Source: Mycocentrospora acerina (Eukaryota > Ascomycota > Dothideomycetes > Pleosporales). Taken from it: a stretch of 64,000 bases of DNA. Below are positions 1 through 10,700 of the stretch, piece after piece. Each line of letters starts with the position of its first letter. Within the stretch, counting starts at the first letter, position 1. A program made the position numbers and the translations under genes. The notes under the pieces were generated by a model, which worked only from the letters and a program-made list of their open reading frames with translations, was not told the DNA's origin and ran no database searches. The stretch lies in NCBI GenBank assembly GCA_022701365.1, contig JAKUHH010000303.1:62001-126000 (forward strand), written 5' to 3'.

Positions 1-1478
1 AATGGTGACCAGACACAGCGGGAACGAACTGACGGAGAGATCCCAGGAGATTCATCCCCGAAGACAAAGCGTGTAGGTGGCGCTGCATCACCAACCTTGA
101 AAAATCAGGTACCTTTGTCTTCTGGAGAGAAAGCCTCAAACCCCTCTAACCCTGTATCTTCGGGAGCTGGCACACAGCTTGGGACCTCTTCGGTAAAAGA
201 CGAGTCCCAAGTCCCAGCTCACAGCAATGGACATTCCCGACAGTTCTCCAACAAGCCATACAAGAGCCGACGTGGTGAATTTTCCGGCGCAGGCGAACGA
301 AGGAGGGACGGCGCAGCATCACCACCTAAGGACGGCACTTCTGACGATCGCCGGGCAGCCACAGAAGGCTCTGGAGAGGGCGAGCGACGAGCATTTCAGG
401 ATGGCCCTAACGGTCATTCATCCAAGCATGGCCGGTATGGCACATATGCTGGCGGTCGCGAACGCACTCGTGGGGGTGCTCGTGGGTCTAGAGCAAGCTA
501 CTCAAACGGTCATCAGTTCGTGAATGGACACTCTCAATCCGCACAGTCATCATCATCGTTCCCGTTGGGTCCGCGCTCGCCAACTACTTTCAACCCGGAA
601 AGCTTTTTCTCGGCTCCTCAGGGCAAACATCGTAACAGCCACCGCTCACAGTCCATGACAACTGATCCTTTCCGATACCCGACCTTCCAGCCCGGACTTC
701 CAGTTGCTCCTATACCATACAACCCCTACGACTACAGTATGATGCAGCCGATGAGCGCTTTGGCGTACAACCCGTACGGAGTGGATCAATATGCGCTCTT
801 CTCTATGATGACCACACAGGTGTAAGTAGCTATTTACTCTAATCAAAAGACATGCTAACGCTGCCAAGTGAGTATTATTTCTCTGTCGACAACCTGCTCA
901 AAGATATGTTCCTTCGTAAACATATGGATTCGCAAGGCTTTGTATCCCTCGCGTTCATTGCTGGCTTCAACCGCATCAAGCATCTGTCGACAGATTTGGA
1001 GATGATCAAGCTTGTGTGCCAGCAATCAAATATCGTCGAGTATCGCACAGGTGATGATGGCCAAGACAGGCTGCGTCGCAAGGACGGCTGGGATAAGTGG
1101 GTTCTCAGCATGGCAGAGCGTGCCGAGTTGGCTCAAAATGAGGGACCCAAGGAGCTCCACAAGCCTGCTGTACCGCAACCTAACGGATTCGACCAGTCCA
1201 ATTTTCCTCATTATCCGGTGATGCCGACTGGGGAACTGAACGGTAATGATGGAATATACCCGCAAACCAACGGTTACCACACTGGTATGCCTCAGGACGC
1301 TGCACAGGATTCGACAGAGACATTGCCAAGTGGCTCGACTACCGAAGGAGCGAATGGTTCGGCCCTTCCCAACGGTCATCCGATCGAAAATGCATCAAAG
1401 GCTGTAAGTGGAGAACCCGGTTTATCTTCTGATGCGCAATTCCAAATTTTTATCATGATTGCCCCCAAGCAAGACTAG
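1..1478 (+). CDS. La-motif (LARP1/Sro9-like) RNA-binding protein, 5' partial
   Basis: The reading frame is open from base 1, so the start lies outside the window. Exon 1 (to 821) encodes a low-complexity region rich in Ser, Gly, Asn and Arg. It joins exon 2 (from 869) across a 47-bp intron (822-868; GTAAGT donor, GCTAAC branch, CCAAG acceptor). The junction creates the La-motif winged helix: EYYFSVDNLL, then FLRKHMDSQGFV, an IAGFNRIK segment and a downstream DGWDKW. La motifs of this LARP1/Slr1 type bind RNA ends and polysomal mRNA in the cytoplasm. After the motif comes a Asn/Gly-rich linker. The frame ends at 1478, or leaves through a GTAAGT at 1404, before the conserved C-terminal region of fungal relatives, which appears as a broken remnant just downstream. 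Identification of the La motif is firm; whether the gene is still intact is not. Confidence 0.8.
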
Positions 1479-2240
1479 TCACTAAGATTAGCTTTGCTCT
1501 CTCATACATCTCGAACATTTTTCTAATTGCTCCGACCGATAGTAAACACGATGTGTCAGGAGACGAACGAAGGAACCAGTTACTTATGTAAAACCCACGA
1601 TGCTGGTTCTTCCGAGTGGTAAGCCTATGATGCACTTTACTTTTTTCAGTTTAGGAATATTTCTGGGAGCCTAATGGTCTTTGCAATATTTGACTAATGA
1701 TTTTGTAGTGTTGATATCGGTATTTCAGAAATCCCTTGAAATGTTTTGAGCCCGTCCAGATCGACTTCGCCGACTCCCGTTCACCTCTATTGGGTCATAG
1801 ACCAAGAGAATCCTATCAACTTGATTCCTCTTGGCTCTTCCCACGAATCGTACTATCATCTGCGATCAAAAGCGTTACAAAAGCGTCACAATTTTCACCT
1901 CGGTACTACCCCTTACGACATGGATGTTCTTTACCAGTTTTGGTCGCATTTTTTTATCCGTAATTTCAACACACAAATGTACGACGAATTCCGCCATTTT
2001 GCTTTCGAAGATGCCACCCATAGGATGCCAAATTTTGGACTTTCGAGTCTGATCAAGTTTTACGGACAGTTGTTGTCATCCTCAGGAAGTGTCATTCGGC
2101 AACGTATGACTCACGATTACGTTAACATAACGAAGATGGAAAACAAGCATGTCCTTGCAGCTCTCAATTAATTGCAGTCTACCTTTCGTAACAGCAGCAT
2201 TGAGCTCTGTAATCAGAAGCGCATCTGCGATCTGTAAGAC
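1479..2240 (+). pseudogene. decayed C-terminal part of the La-motif gene
   Basis: From about 1740 to 2171 one frame encodes a recognisable C-terminal region of fungal La-motif proteins: HLYWVIDQENP, then PYDMDVLYQFWSHF and RNFNTQMYDEF. A stop lies just upstream in frame (TGA 1737-1739). The linking segment 1479-1739 has stops in all frames and no convincing exon. After the TAA at 2169-2171 the same frame continues with coding-like sequence (STFRNSSIEL, NQKRICDL) to another TAA near 2236, so the TAA may be a mutated CAA. Either several short exons hide here with unusual boundaries, or the 3' half is degenerating. I favour decay, without certainty. Confidence 0.5.
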
Positions 2241-3069
2241 GGTGGTTTCCTGACTTTACTAGATATGTAATCATTTGCGGCTTGTCATTACGGATTTCAC
2301 ATCAACTCTTGTTGCCTCTAATTTCATCACAGGCGAGACTTGGGCGTTTCAAAACATTTGACAAAAAGTTTGTGTTTAGGCGTTTAGCACATGGACGTTC
2401 TTTCAGTAGATATTTTGCGCGGATTCTAGTTTCTTTTTCATGTTTCCACGGCTCACAAATACCACCCGAGAGATACATTATTGGATTTGAGAAACTGACT
2501 CTAGTTTTCAAATGACCAGGGGACTGCGGTCAAAAATGGCATCGTGGCTGGCGTCTTCTGTCTGTTTTGCATGCTTACTCTACTGTCCAAGCATCAATTC
2601 TCCTGTTCAGTTTCTCTCGTCTCGTCTTATCTCATCTCATCGTATTGGAATTTCTGTCTTTGATGTGCACTTGTTCCCTTTCAAAACAGGCTGCACAGTG
2701 TATCTAAGTGTCGATGAGCTTATTGGCATGGTGCCGATGGGCTTCTGTACAAGTACGAAGAATGCGCAAAACCGTGTCATTGCAAAGCAAACTCCAGCCA
2801 ATGATGATGCGTGAGTAAGATGAAAGAAATAATCTAGATGCGGCTGGGAGGTATTGGTGACCGGGGCACGCAATTGTCTTGGGCTCGATACAGGGCGGTT
2901 TTGATGTCTGTCAGTGGAGCGCCCTCGTGACGTTCGTCATAGCCACTCCTCGGCCTCCGGTGGCAAATGGACCCTGAAAGCACCGCCTCATAAGCACCCT
3001 GCGTCCCCACATCCCATCGACTCACCACTCTCTCCAGCTACCGCGTAGGTACTGGCGACGCAATACATC
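2241..3069. other. intergenic, nothing convincing
   Basis: About 0.8 kb between the La-motif locus and the next gene. Only short unsupported ORFs are present, and I see no RNA gene or repeat. The last 100-200 bp should hold the promoter of the gene starting at 3070. Confidence 0.5.
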
Positions 3070-4484
3070 ATGGCGCCTGTTCTGGTGCGTTTGCATTCCC
3101 TGATAGCCAGGAATGCGAAAACATTCCAGTGAGTTGTTGATAATGCGCTTGTATCATGGCGGTGTGCTGATAAGTTAAAAGGGCTGCCTGGCGACATGCT
3201 GCGAAGCATATACAAAACCAACTACCAGAGGCTGCACGACCTACACAAGCCCAGCTCCAACCAATCCTCGTTCGAAATGCTCCGAAACATCCCATTCACC
3301 GTATTGCACTACTCAAGCAGAGCAAAGGCCGATGGTACACTACTCACAGCGCCATCACCGCCACTGTGAAGCGATTCACGACATCTGCCTCTCGGTCTGC
3401 AGGCGTCAGGTTTGACAAGTCGTCATTTCCCAAGTCACGAATCGGCACCATTGTCAGTACGCAGAGCGGCCGCGCACCTTTTGCCTCGACCTTGCGTCCA
3501 AATCTTACCGGTGGAACGCTTAGCCGCAGTGCGGGAGGTTACGCCTGGGGCTCTGGCAAGACCGGAGGCGCTCGGTACTTTTCACATGGTCCAGCAGCAC
3601 CTGCTCAGGTCATCAGCAATGTGTCGCAGGCAATGCGAGCGTTCTTGATCTCGGGCCAGAAGGCGCAGTTCAATGGCGTCGACCCTCGAACTGGCGAGAA
3701 GCGTTTCAAATCGGTCTCCGCCCTGCAAGACCAGGTCAATCGTACTCTCGACAAGGTCCCCAAGGCTACTCCAGGCTCTTACATCACTTTCAGCATCAAC
3801 CCCACCGTCACCGCCTTGACCCCCCTGAAGGCAGTCAAGGGCTTCGGCTCGTTTGTCCAGGAAAAGAACTCGCTTAACAACGAGGGCCTCTTGGACATTC
3901 TCTCGGTTGATTTCTCGCGAGCAGTCAAGGAACTGGCTGCCGTTCTGAAGGATCTCCAGCGGTTGTCAGAGCTAGGTGACTTGCCAATTTCGTATCAACA
4001 CTCGACGCTCAAGGTTCACTTCCCTGGCTGTGATGCTCAAACAGTTGAGACAATCTGCAATGATTTTGATGTGCAGCGGGGCGTGGTATACCAAGATGAA
4101 GATTTTGATGCTTTTGTTGGTACAGATATTGCCCTGCTGTTCCCGTTTGCGCCTAGCAGAACACCTTCGGAATGTTCATTCTTCGATAAGCCTGTCGCTA
4201 GTAGGCAGCATGTGCAACCGATGATTGATTGGCAACATATGCTCACACCATCAGTGCTGAGCTCCGAAGCAGCTTATTTGTCGCACTCGGATAACGGAAT
4301 CGATGATTTTGTGGATCTTGAAGAAGAAAATCCGTGGCTGTCGTTGTCATCGCCTTCGGGATACGAGAGTCTTCATACCAGCGAGGCAGAAGATGCGGAC
4401 CTAAACACCCCTCTCGAGTATCAAGGCGTTGAGGGCATGTATAGGTTCCTGGCACAGTGCGAATCGAGCGGCAGTATTAGGTAG
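3070..4484 (+). CDS. conserved fungal mitochondrial-type protein (often labelled CK2 beta-2-like)
   Basis: Two exons, 3070-3128 and 3182-4484, joined by a 53-bp intron (GTGAGT donor, AAAAG acceptor), give 453 residues with consistent phase. The start ATG at 3070 gives MAPVLVRLHSLIARNAK, a basic, acid-free amphipathic leader typical of mitochondrial import. The core has a conserved-looking ARYFSHGPAAPAQV block (about residues 150-165), RAFLISGQKAQF, and SINPTVTALTPL. The C-terminus is acidic and low in structure (DDFVDLEEENPW). I recall relatives carrying the database name casein kinase II beta 2 subunit. However, the Cys-rich zinc finger that defines CK2 beta is absent, so I do not accept that function. 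Real gene, role unknown. Confidence 0.75.
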
Positions 4485-5099
4485 AGGAAGACGGTTTGAG
4501 CAGGCGTTTACTGTGGGTTATACCAATTGGCTACAGATTGTCAAGACGGCGTTGAATGTCGATAGAATTATTTCAGGGCACTCCTTCTCTCATATGTATG
4601 TAGCAGCCTGCATCAATGAACTTATGAAGGCTCTGTGCACACATTTCCTTCGATGTGTTGTTTGTTGCTATGCATCGGTTTAGTCATCGACCAAAACAGA
4701 AGAGATATTCCGGATATCCGCGGTCGTATCCGCAGCGGCGGCCGCCGCTGCAGGAAAACGTCTTCTCGCTTCCAGCTGCCCCGCAAACCTCCCTCGTGCG
4801 GCACATTACATTAACCAATGAGATGCAAAGCGGCTAGCAATATGTTCAGTGACGGTAACGTAAAAGTTTCCAAGCGTGGACTTATTCCCGGGTCGCGGTT
4901 CACCTCTTCTCCCATCTTTGTCAAGGCGGCGATGACTCGAAGGTACTTTTTAGTTGCGGCTTAGAAGCCATGCGGATTTATAAGAACTGCCGGATCGCCG
5001 CTTCGTACCCAAGCTTTCAGTAACGCCGTCGACCGCTTAGCAAGACTATCGAAATTGTGTGTTTTGCGAAAGCGAGTCATTCCCGAGAGCAAGACGAAT
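4485..5099. other. intergenic
   Basis: 615 bp between a gene end and the transporter start. It contains a short GC-rich tract near 4720-4760 (ccgcggtcg, gcggcggccgccgc) that could form a hairpin. No coding signal was found. Confidence 0.4.
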
Positions 5100-6691
5100 A
5101 TGGCTCGACAACCGCGACCTGAGGATTCTAGGGATGTTGTGGGGTTGGAACAGAGCATGGATTCTTCAAATATTGTGAATGGACTTCAGCTTGATGCTGG
5201 TGTTGAGAAAGGAACGGAGATGAGTATGGTTGGGAAGGTAGGTGTCCAGCAGGTTGTAGAGAAGCAGGTCGACGTCCCGCCGAATGGAGGGTATGGATGG
5301 GTGTGTGTTGCGGCTTGTTTTACCATTAACGCGTAAGGAACCATTCGCTTTCATTTTTATATGCTTCTATCGATTGAGGTCTCATTGCCTGCGCAAAACG
5401 TAAACTAACAAATTACCAGACACACGTGGGGTCTCAACAGCGCATATGCCGTCTTCCTCGCATACTACCTCGCCAATGATGTGTTCCCTAACTCTACCTC
5501 CCTTCAATACGCCTTTGTAGGTGGTTTGTCGATCTCTCAAGCCCTGATGGTCTCTCCTGTCGCTACACTTACTACGCGCCTCTTCGGTACCCGAACCACT
5601 CTCTTGATTGGCATCGCCCTCGAAACTACCTCCTTCATTGCCGCTAGCTTTGCCACCCGTATCTGGCACCTTTTCCTCACCCAGGGCATCTGTTTCGGCT
5701 GGGGTATCGGTTTCCTGTTCGTCGGTAGCGTAGGTATTTCCGCACAGTGGTTCACTACGCGCCGCAGCCTCGCCAACGGCGTCTCAGCAGCAGGCTCGGG
5801 AATTGGTGGGCTGGTATACAGCCTAGCCGCACAGGCTATGATTAAAAATATAGGACTGCCGTGGGCGTTCCGTACACTAGCCGTCATTGCATTCGTGGTA
5901 AACACCATTTGCGCGCTACTTATCCGGGACCGCAACAAGCAGATTGGGAGCTCGCAGCTGTCGTTTGATTACACACTTTTTGGAAAGCCACAGTTCTTGG
6001 GACTCATGGCGTTTGGCTTCCTGTCCATGCTGGCTTACGTTGTGCTGCTATTTTCCCTGCCTAACTATGCTCGCACGATTGGTCTCTCGGCTACGCAAGG
6101 ATCGATTATTGGTGCGCTGCTCAATCTGGGACAGGCACTGGGGCGGCCGTGTATTGGCTATTACTCTGATTCATTTGGACGGCTGAATATGGCTTCCACG
6201 ATGACGTTTCTAGCGGGCTTGTTCTCGCTAGTGATTTGGATGTTTGCCAAGAGCTTTGGGGTGCTGGTCTTCTTTGCGATTATCGGGGGGAGCATGGCCG
6301 GGACATTTTGGGCGGTTGTTGCACCGGTAACGACGGAGATTATGGGGATTGTGAACCTGCCGAGTGCGCTGAATATTACGTGGTTGGTGTTGGTATTGCC
6401 TACGACTTGTAAGTTCTTCTCATGTCCACTACTTGTTTGCTGCCGTGTGCGTGGTTGCTGACTGCTATGCTAGTTTCTGAACCGATTGGCTTGAAGATTG
6501 TGAGCATGAATGGCGGAAGCTATACTGGTGCGATTCTTTTCACAGGCTTCATGTATATTGGAGGTGCTGTTTCGTTGTGGGCCGTAAGAGCATGGAAGAT
6601 TGGCGAGCTGGAGGAGAAGGCTGCAGCGGCGGGGAGTGATGCAAGAAAGAGCCCTTTTATGAAGAGGATGCTTATGTGGCAGAGGGTGTGA
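5100..6691 (+). CDS. MFS monocarboxylate-transporter-like protein
   Basis: Three exons, 5100-5332, 5420-6408 and 6474-6691, give 479 residues; all three junctions keep phase. After an about 60-residue cytosolic leader the first helix carries the MCT-family signature NGGYGWVCVAACF, followed across intron 1 by HTWGLNSAYAVFLAYY. About twelve hydrophobic helices follow, with a central hydrophilic loop (IRDRNKQIGSS) and the loop GRPCIGYYSDSFGRLN of the second half. Fungal MCT-like proteins move monocarboxylates or other small solutes across the plasma or vacuolar membrane, but substrate cannot be read from sequence. The ATG at 5100 is preferred because upstream codons in the frame lack another ATG. 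No biosynthetic neighbours suggest a substrate. Confidence 0.88.
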
Positions 6692-7751
6692 TATCTCTAT
6701 CTAGGAATTGAAATATAGGCATTGCATGTTTGGCGTATTGGGATAGCATTGTCAGCTACCGTTGAGCGCGATGTACAGAAATCGATGTACCCAGCTTATG
6801 TTTGATTGTTTAACAGGTTTCAAATGATGTTGAACGATTGAAAAATGCACGTACCGTGTAATACGACTGAAATACAGGCTATTTGTCAAATGGCGGTACA
6901 CCTCAATTTGTGCCTGACTAGCTAGACACGTCTTAGATGGGGCAGGAGCAGGATTTGTATTGTTAGAGGTAGAGCATATTTAATTCTCACGGGGAAGATC
7001 AAATTATAGTGGCATATCATTTGCACAATGGACTCGAATCTGGCCTTTTTTTGTCTCATGATATCCCTCTTGTTCGTGATGGAGTCGTGCATGTGGAGTT
7101 CAGGGGTTCCAACGGGTGGCGTCTGCCGTCATGGCATCTGACAGCATTGACAGGTATCAGACGTGTCGCGTCAACACACAATCAGTGGCCAGTATGTGTC
7201 CTTGTGTCGACGGGGAAGACAGGCCACCAGAAGGAGAAACGACGCGTTGTGCATCGGGAGACACACTCTGAATCGGAGCTTGACGCTTTGAGTCGGGGCG
7301 TGACGCTCTGAGGGGCGGTCCTACTGCGATGGTGCTATTATGAACATATATATTCGAGCGTTCCGACTAACAACATGCACGAGGGGACGTCAACAATGTC
7401 TGACGAAACGTGTTGTTCATCGCGCGTGAACATGTGCTCTATAAGTGTGAGGTCACAGATGCCGCGGCGCATGCAAGCTTCGCGACCCTTGCCTGACCAC
7501 TCGCGTCGACCCCTGGAAGCAACACGCTGGCGTGCGTTAGCGTGCCTGGAGGCCATCATCCCTCCTTAATTCTTTCATCTCTTCAACATCACCGTTCGAG
7601 CTTGTTACTGCTGCCACTGCGGGATGCTCGCTCGTCCTGTCGTCTCCAGCCCAGCACCTTTGCATTTCATGTCGCTCCTTTAAGCAGCCTAGCCGCGCTT
7701 TTCCTTTCTTCTGCCTTGCCTACATAGTAATCGCCTGCCATTGACCGTTGA
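6692..7751. other. intergenic, promoter region of the next gene
   Basis: About 1.06 kb with only short unsupported ORFs. A direct repeat-like stretch near 7270-7310 reads tgacgctttgagtcggggcg then tgacgctctgag. Pyrimidine-rich sequence from 7565 to 7740 (ctttcatctcttcaac, cctttcttctgccttgcc) is typical of a fungal core promoter and 5' leader. Confidence 0.4.
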
Positions 7752-10700
7752 ATGCACGCTCGACGCACTCCCTCGTCTCCGTCCTCGCCGCCCCCGCCCT
7801 CATCGCCGCCCACGTTCCCACAGTCCTTCGAGGCGCGTGGTGCAGTCTCGCCCGCCCAGACGCTGTGGACGGCCCAGTCCCCGACTCTCACACTCGGCCA
7901 CTCGAGCCCCGAACTGCCTCCGCTCTTCTCTTTGTCAGCCTTTGCCGCCAATCCGCGCACGCCCTCAACGCCCGCGAGAAACGATCGCACTGATACTTCC
8001 TACTACACCGCCAGCTGGGGCAGCCCGTACCAACACCCGCCCCCGACCTTTGACCCTCAGCGCCAGGTTTCGACACACTTTGGAAGCGACGATCTCGACG
8101 AGGGGTCATCTAGTCTGCAGTTTGGGCTTGAACACCTGCTGCCGCCGCGACTCGAGGTTGAGGAGGACTCGCCAAACCGGTTCAATCTCGACCATCTCAT
8201 TCCGCGATTAGAGCAGAACGCGTCGCCAAACCGGTTCACTCTCGAGCATCTCATCCAGTCCCGGCTGCCCACCATCGAGCCGCTGACTAGAGAACCTACG
8301 CCACGCGCATCTGACTTGAATCCCACCTCGGAAGAGTGGATCAGCCAGTTCTTGAAGGACCGCTGGAATCGCGAGAAGAACGACTGGAGAAGCGAGAGCA
8401 GTGTTAATAATTCCACAGAAGCCGAGCCACAGCAGCAGCAGCAACAACAACAACAAGACGTTTTCCTCTCTGAATCACCCACAAGAGGCCACAGAGCCAG
8501 AAACTTAAACAAGACCCTGAATCAGCAGGATTTTTGGCATCATTTCAGTAACGACCAAAAGGAAGCATTCGGCAAGATGATGGCCTCGCGCTACGCAGAC
8601 ACTCCGGCAGTTCCACAGCCATCTGCAGCCTCAGGACCTGGACTTCCTAGCCTTCAAACGATGGCTGTGCTACAGAATGGCCAAGTGGAGAAATCTCCTA
8701 CTTCGCCGCAGCTGTTGACGCCCTCAAAGCCGACTGAATCTGTGGACGAATCGCTAAACAAAACTCCAACCCCCTATGACCAAGTACGCCTGTCTACTCC
8801 TCGCATACGCAAGAAGGTCATGGTCAAGGGCAAAGGCTGTGTCATCTCGATTCCACACGACATCCCTAGAGGTACACCTGGATATCCTCCCAAGCCTATG
8901 AGCGCGGATGCTGTACAGATGAAGCTGGAGCAATATCAGCACCAAGGATACGACACTAGAGGCTTTGGTCACCAGGGTGAGAATTTGGTTGGAGAAGTCT
9001 CGCACAATCGAGCCATGTGGCCAGATGAAGATGATGTTCGTGCAGAGCGTGTTAGCGCTCAGTCACAGTTCCGTGTTCGTGTAGCGAAGAAGGCTGAATG
9101 GGACGCCTACGTGAACTCCCTGCTTGAGGCCAAGCTGGCAGCGCTTGGTGTTAGTCAAGGTGGTGAAGATGATATATCGCTGCCTTTGTCCAGATCAGCT
9201 TCTGGACAGCAGTACCCTGGCCTGCCTTTCTCGCCTCCACTACCTACATCCTCAGCTGGCAGTCATATTCGTATTAGGCAAGGGAGCATTGTTTCCAACT
9301 CTTTCCCGCTTGGACCGTCGCCAGGACACATGTCTCGACAATCCATCGCTTCGCCTGGGCACCACATGGGACACATGTCTCGCCAATCTATGGCGTCGCC
9401 GGCGTTTTCCAATGTGCGTCCAAGCATGCACATGCATCGTCATTCCACCTTTGCGTCACCAGCCAACTTCACTCATCATGGCATGTCTCCCTCTGGCACA
9501 TGGTCTCCAGGTGGGTACTTTGGATCACAGGATGGAAGGGGTGGATCTCCTGCCCTTACGATGGGTAGACCTGATTTCTCTAATGTTGCTTCCCCTCTTA
9601 CGCCATTTGGTATGAGGTCTAATCAGCAATTCCCCAATGCGCCGACACATACCGACGACTTGATGATTCAGATGCAAATACAGCAACAGCAGCTCCAAAA
9701 TCAGCTCTTCCAGCAACAGCAGCAACAGCAGCAGCAGCAACTCTTGGGTCTGCGGCCATCCTCTACGCTTGCCGAAGTGCCTGAAGATGAAGGCGAGGAG
9801 GATGAGCTACCCGCAATGAAACATGCCGTTCCATCTGTACCGGAAATTGCCGTACCGACTCCTCGCCATCGCCACAATATTAGTGAGAATCTTGAGCGTG
9901 AAGCAGCTGATGCTGAGTATCACTTGGAAGAAGCTATCGACAAGCAATTCGCAGAAGGAGGAGACTTCAGTACTGAGCCTGAGACTACAAGGCAATTCAA
10001 GCATTCGAACAATGCTGCCAACTCTTCCTGGGAAAATCCTCGCACTATCTTGCACCAGCCACAGCCGCATAGCAGAGCTCATTCCATCACCAAGTCTCAG
10101 CAATCTAGGTCGTTTGCTTTTCCTGCACAGCAATCACAAAATCCTCGTCTCGATAGCGATGGAGCCAAATCCAACGGTTCTGATAACACAAACCCTAGTT
10201 TGGAGGAGGGCGAGATTCGCGAAACGACTCAGAGCTCGACGCAACACTCCAAGGCTCCTTCACAGACAAGCAACCCATGGAAAGACAACAAATTTGCTGC
10301 TGTCAATCCTGCTTCTGCAATGCACAGCAAGCACACTTCGCGTTCCTCTATCTCGAAGCTCAACGTGGAGGCTAAGGAGTTCAAGTTTAATCCCGCAGCC
10401 TCTTTCAACCCAGGATCGTTCTCATCTGGCCTGGGATTTACGCCTGCAGTCAAGCCGTCCGCTGATGCTTTGCCACGAGGCAATAAGCCAAGCATCGATG
10501 GGCTTTCCAGCTTCAATGTTACAGCACCTGCTTTCAAGCCAAACGCACCTGCATTCCAACCTACTGCAGAACTCACCGTCAAGCCTGCAGTGGATGTTCC
10601 CGTCGCACCTATTGCAGAAATTATCAACGCTAAACTTGCGGGTGTCAACGGTTCTGCTTTTCCCTCCAGCGGATTCAACTTTTCTAGCCCACCATCGATC

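Noticed and set aside
2512..2814. 100-codon ORF between the La-motif locus and the next gene
   Set aside because: Composition is not coding-like and no homologous family was recognised.
7009..7311. 100-codon ORF upstream of the giant coiled-coil gene
   Set aside because: No motif, starts without supporting context, overlaps short direct repeats of the promoter region.
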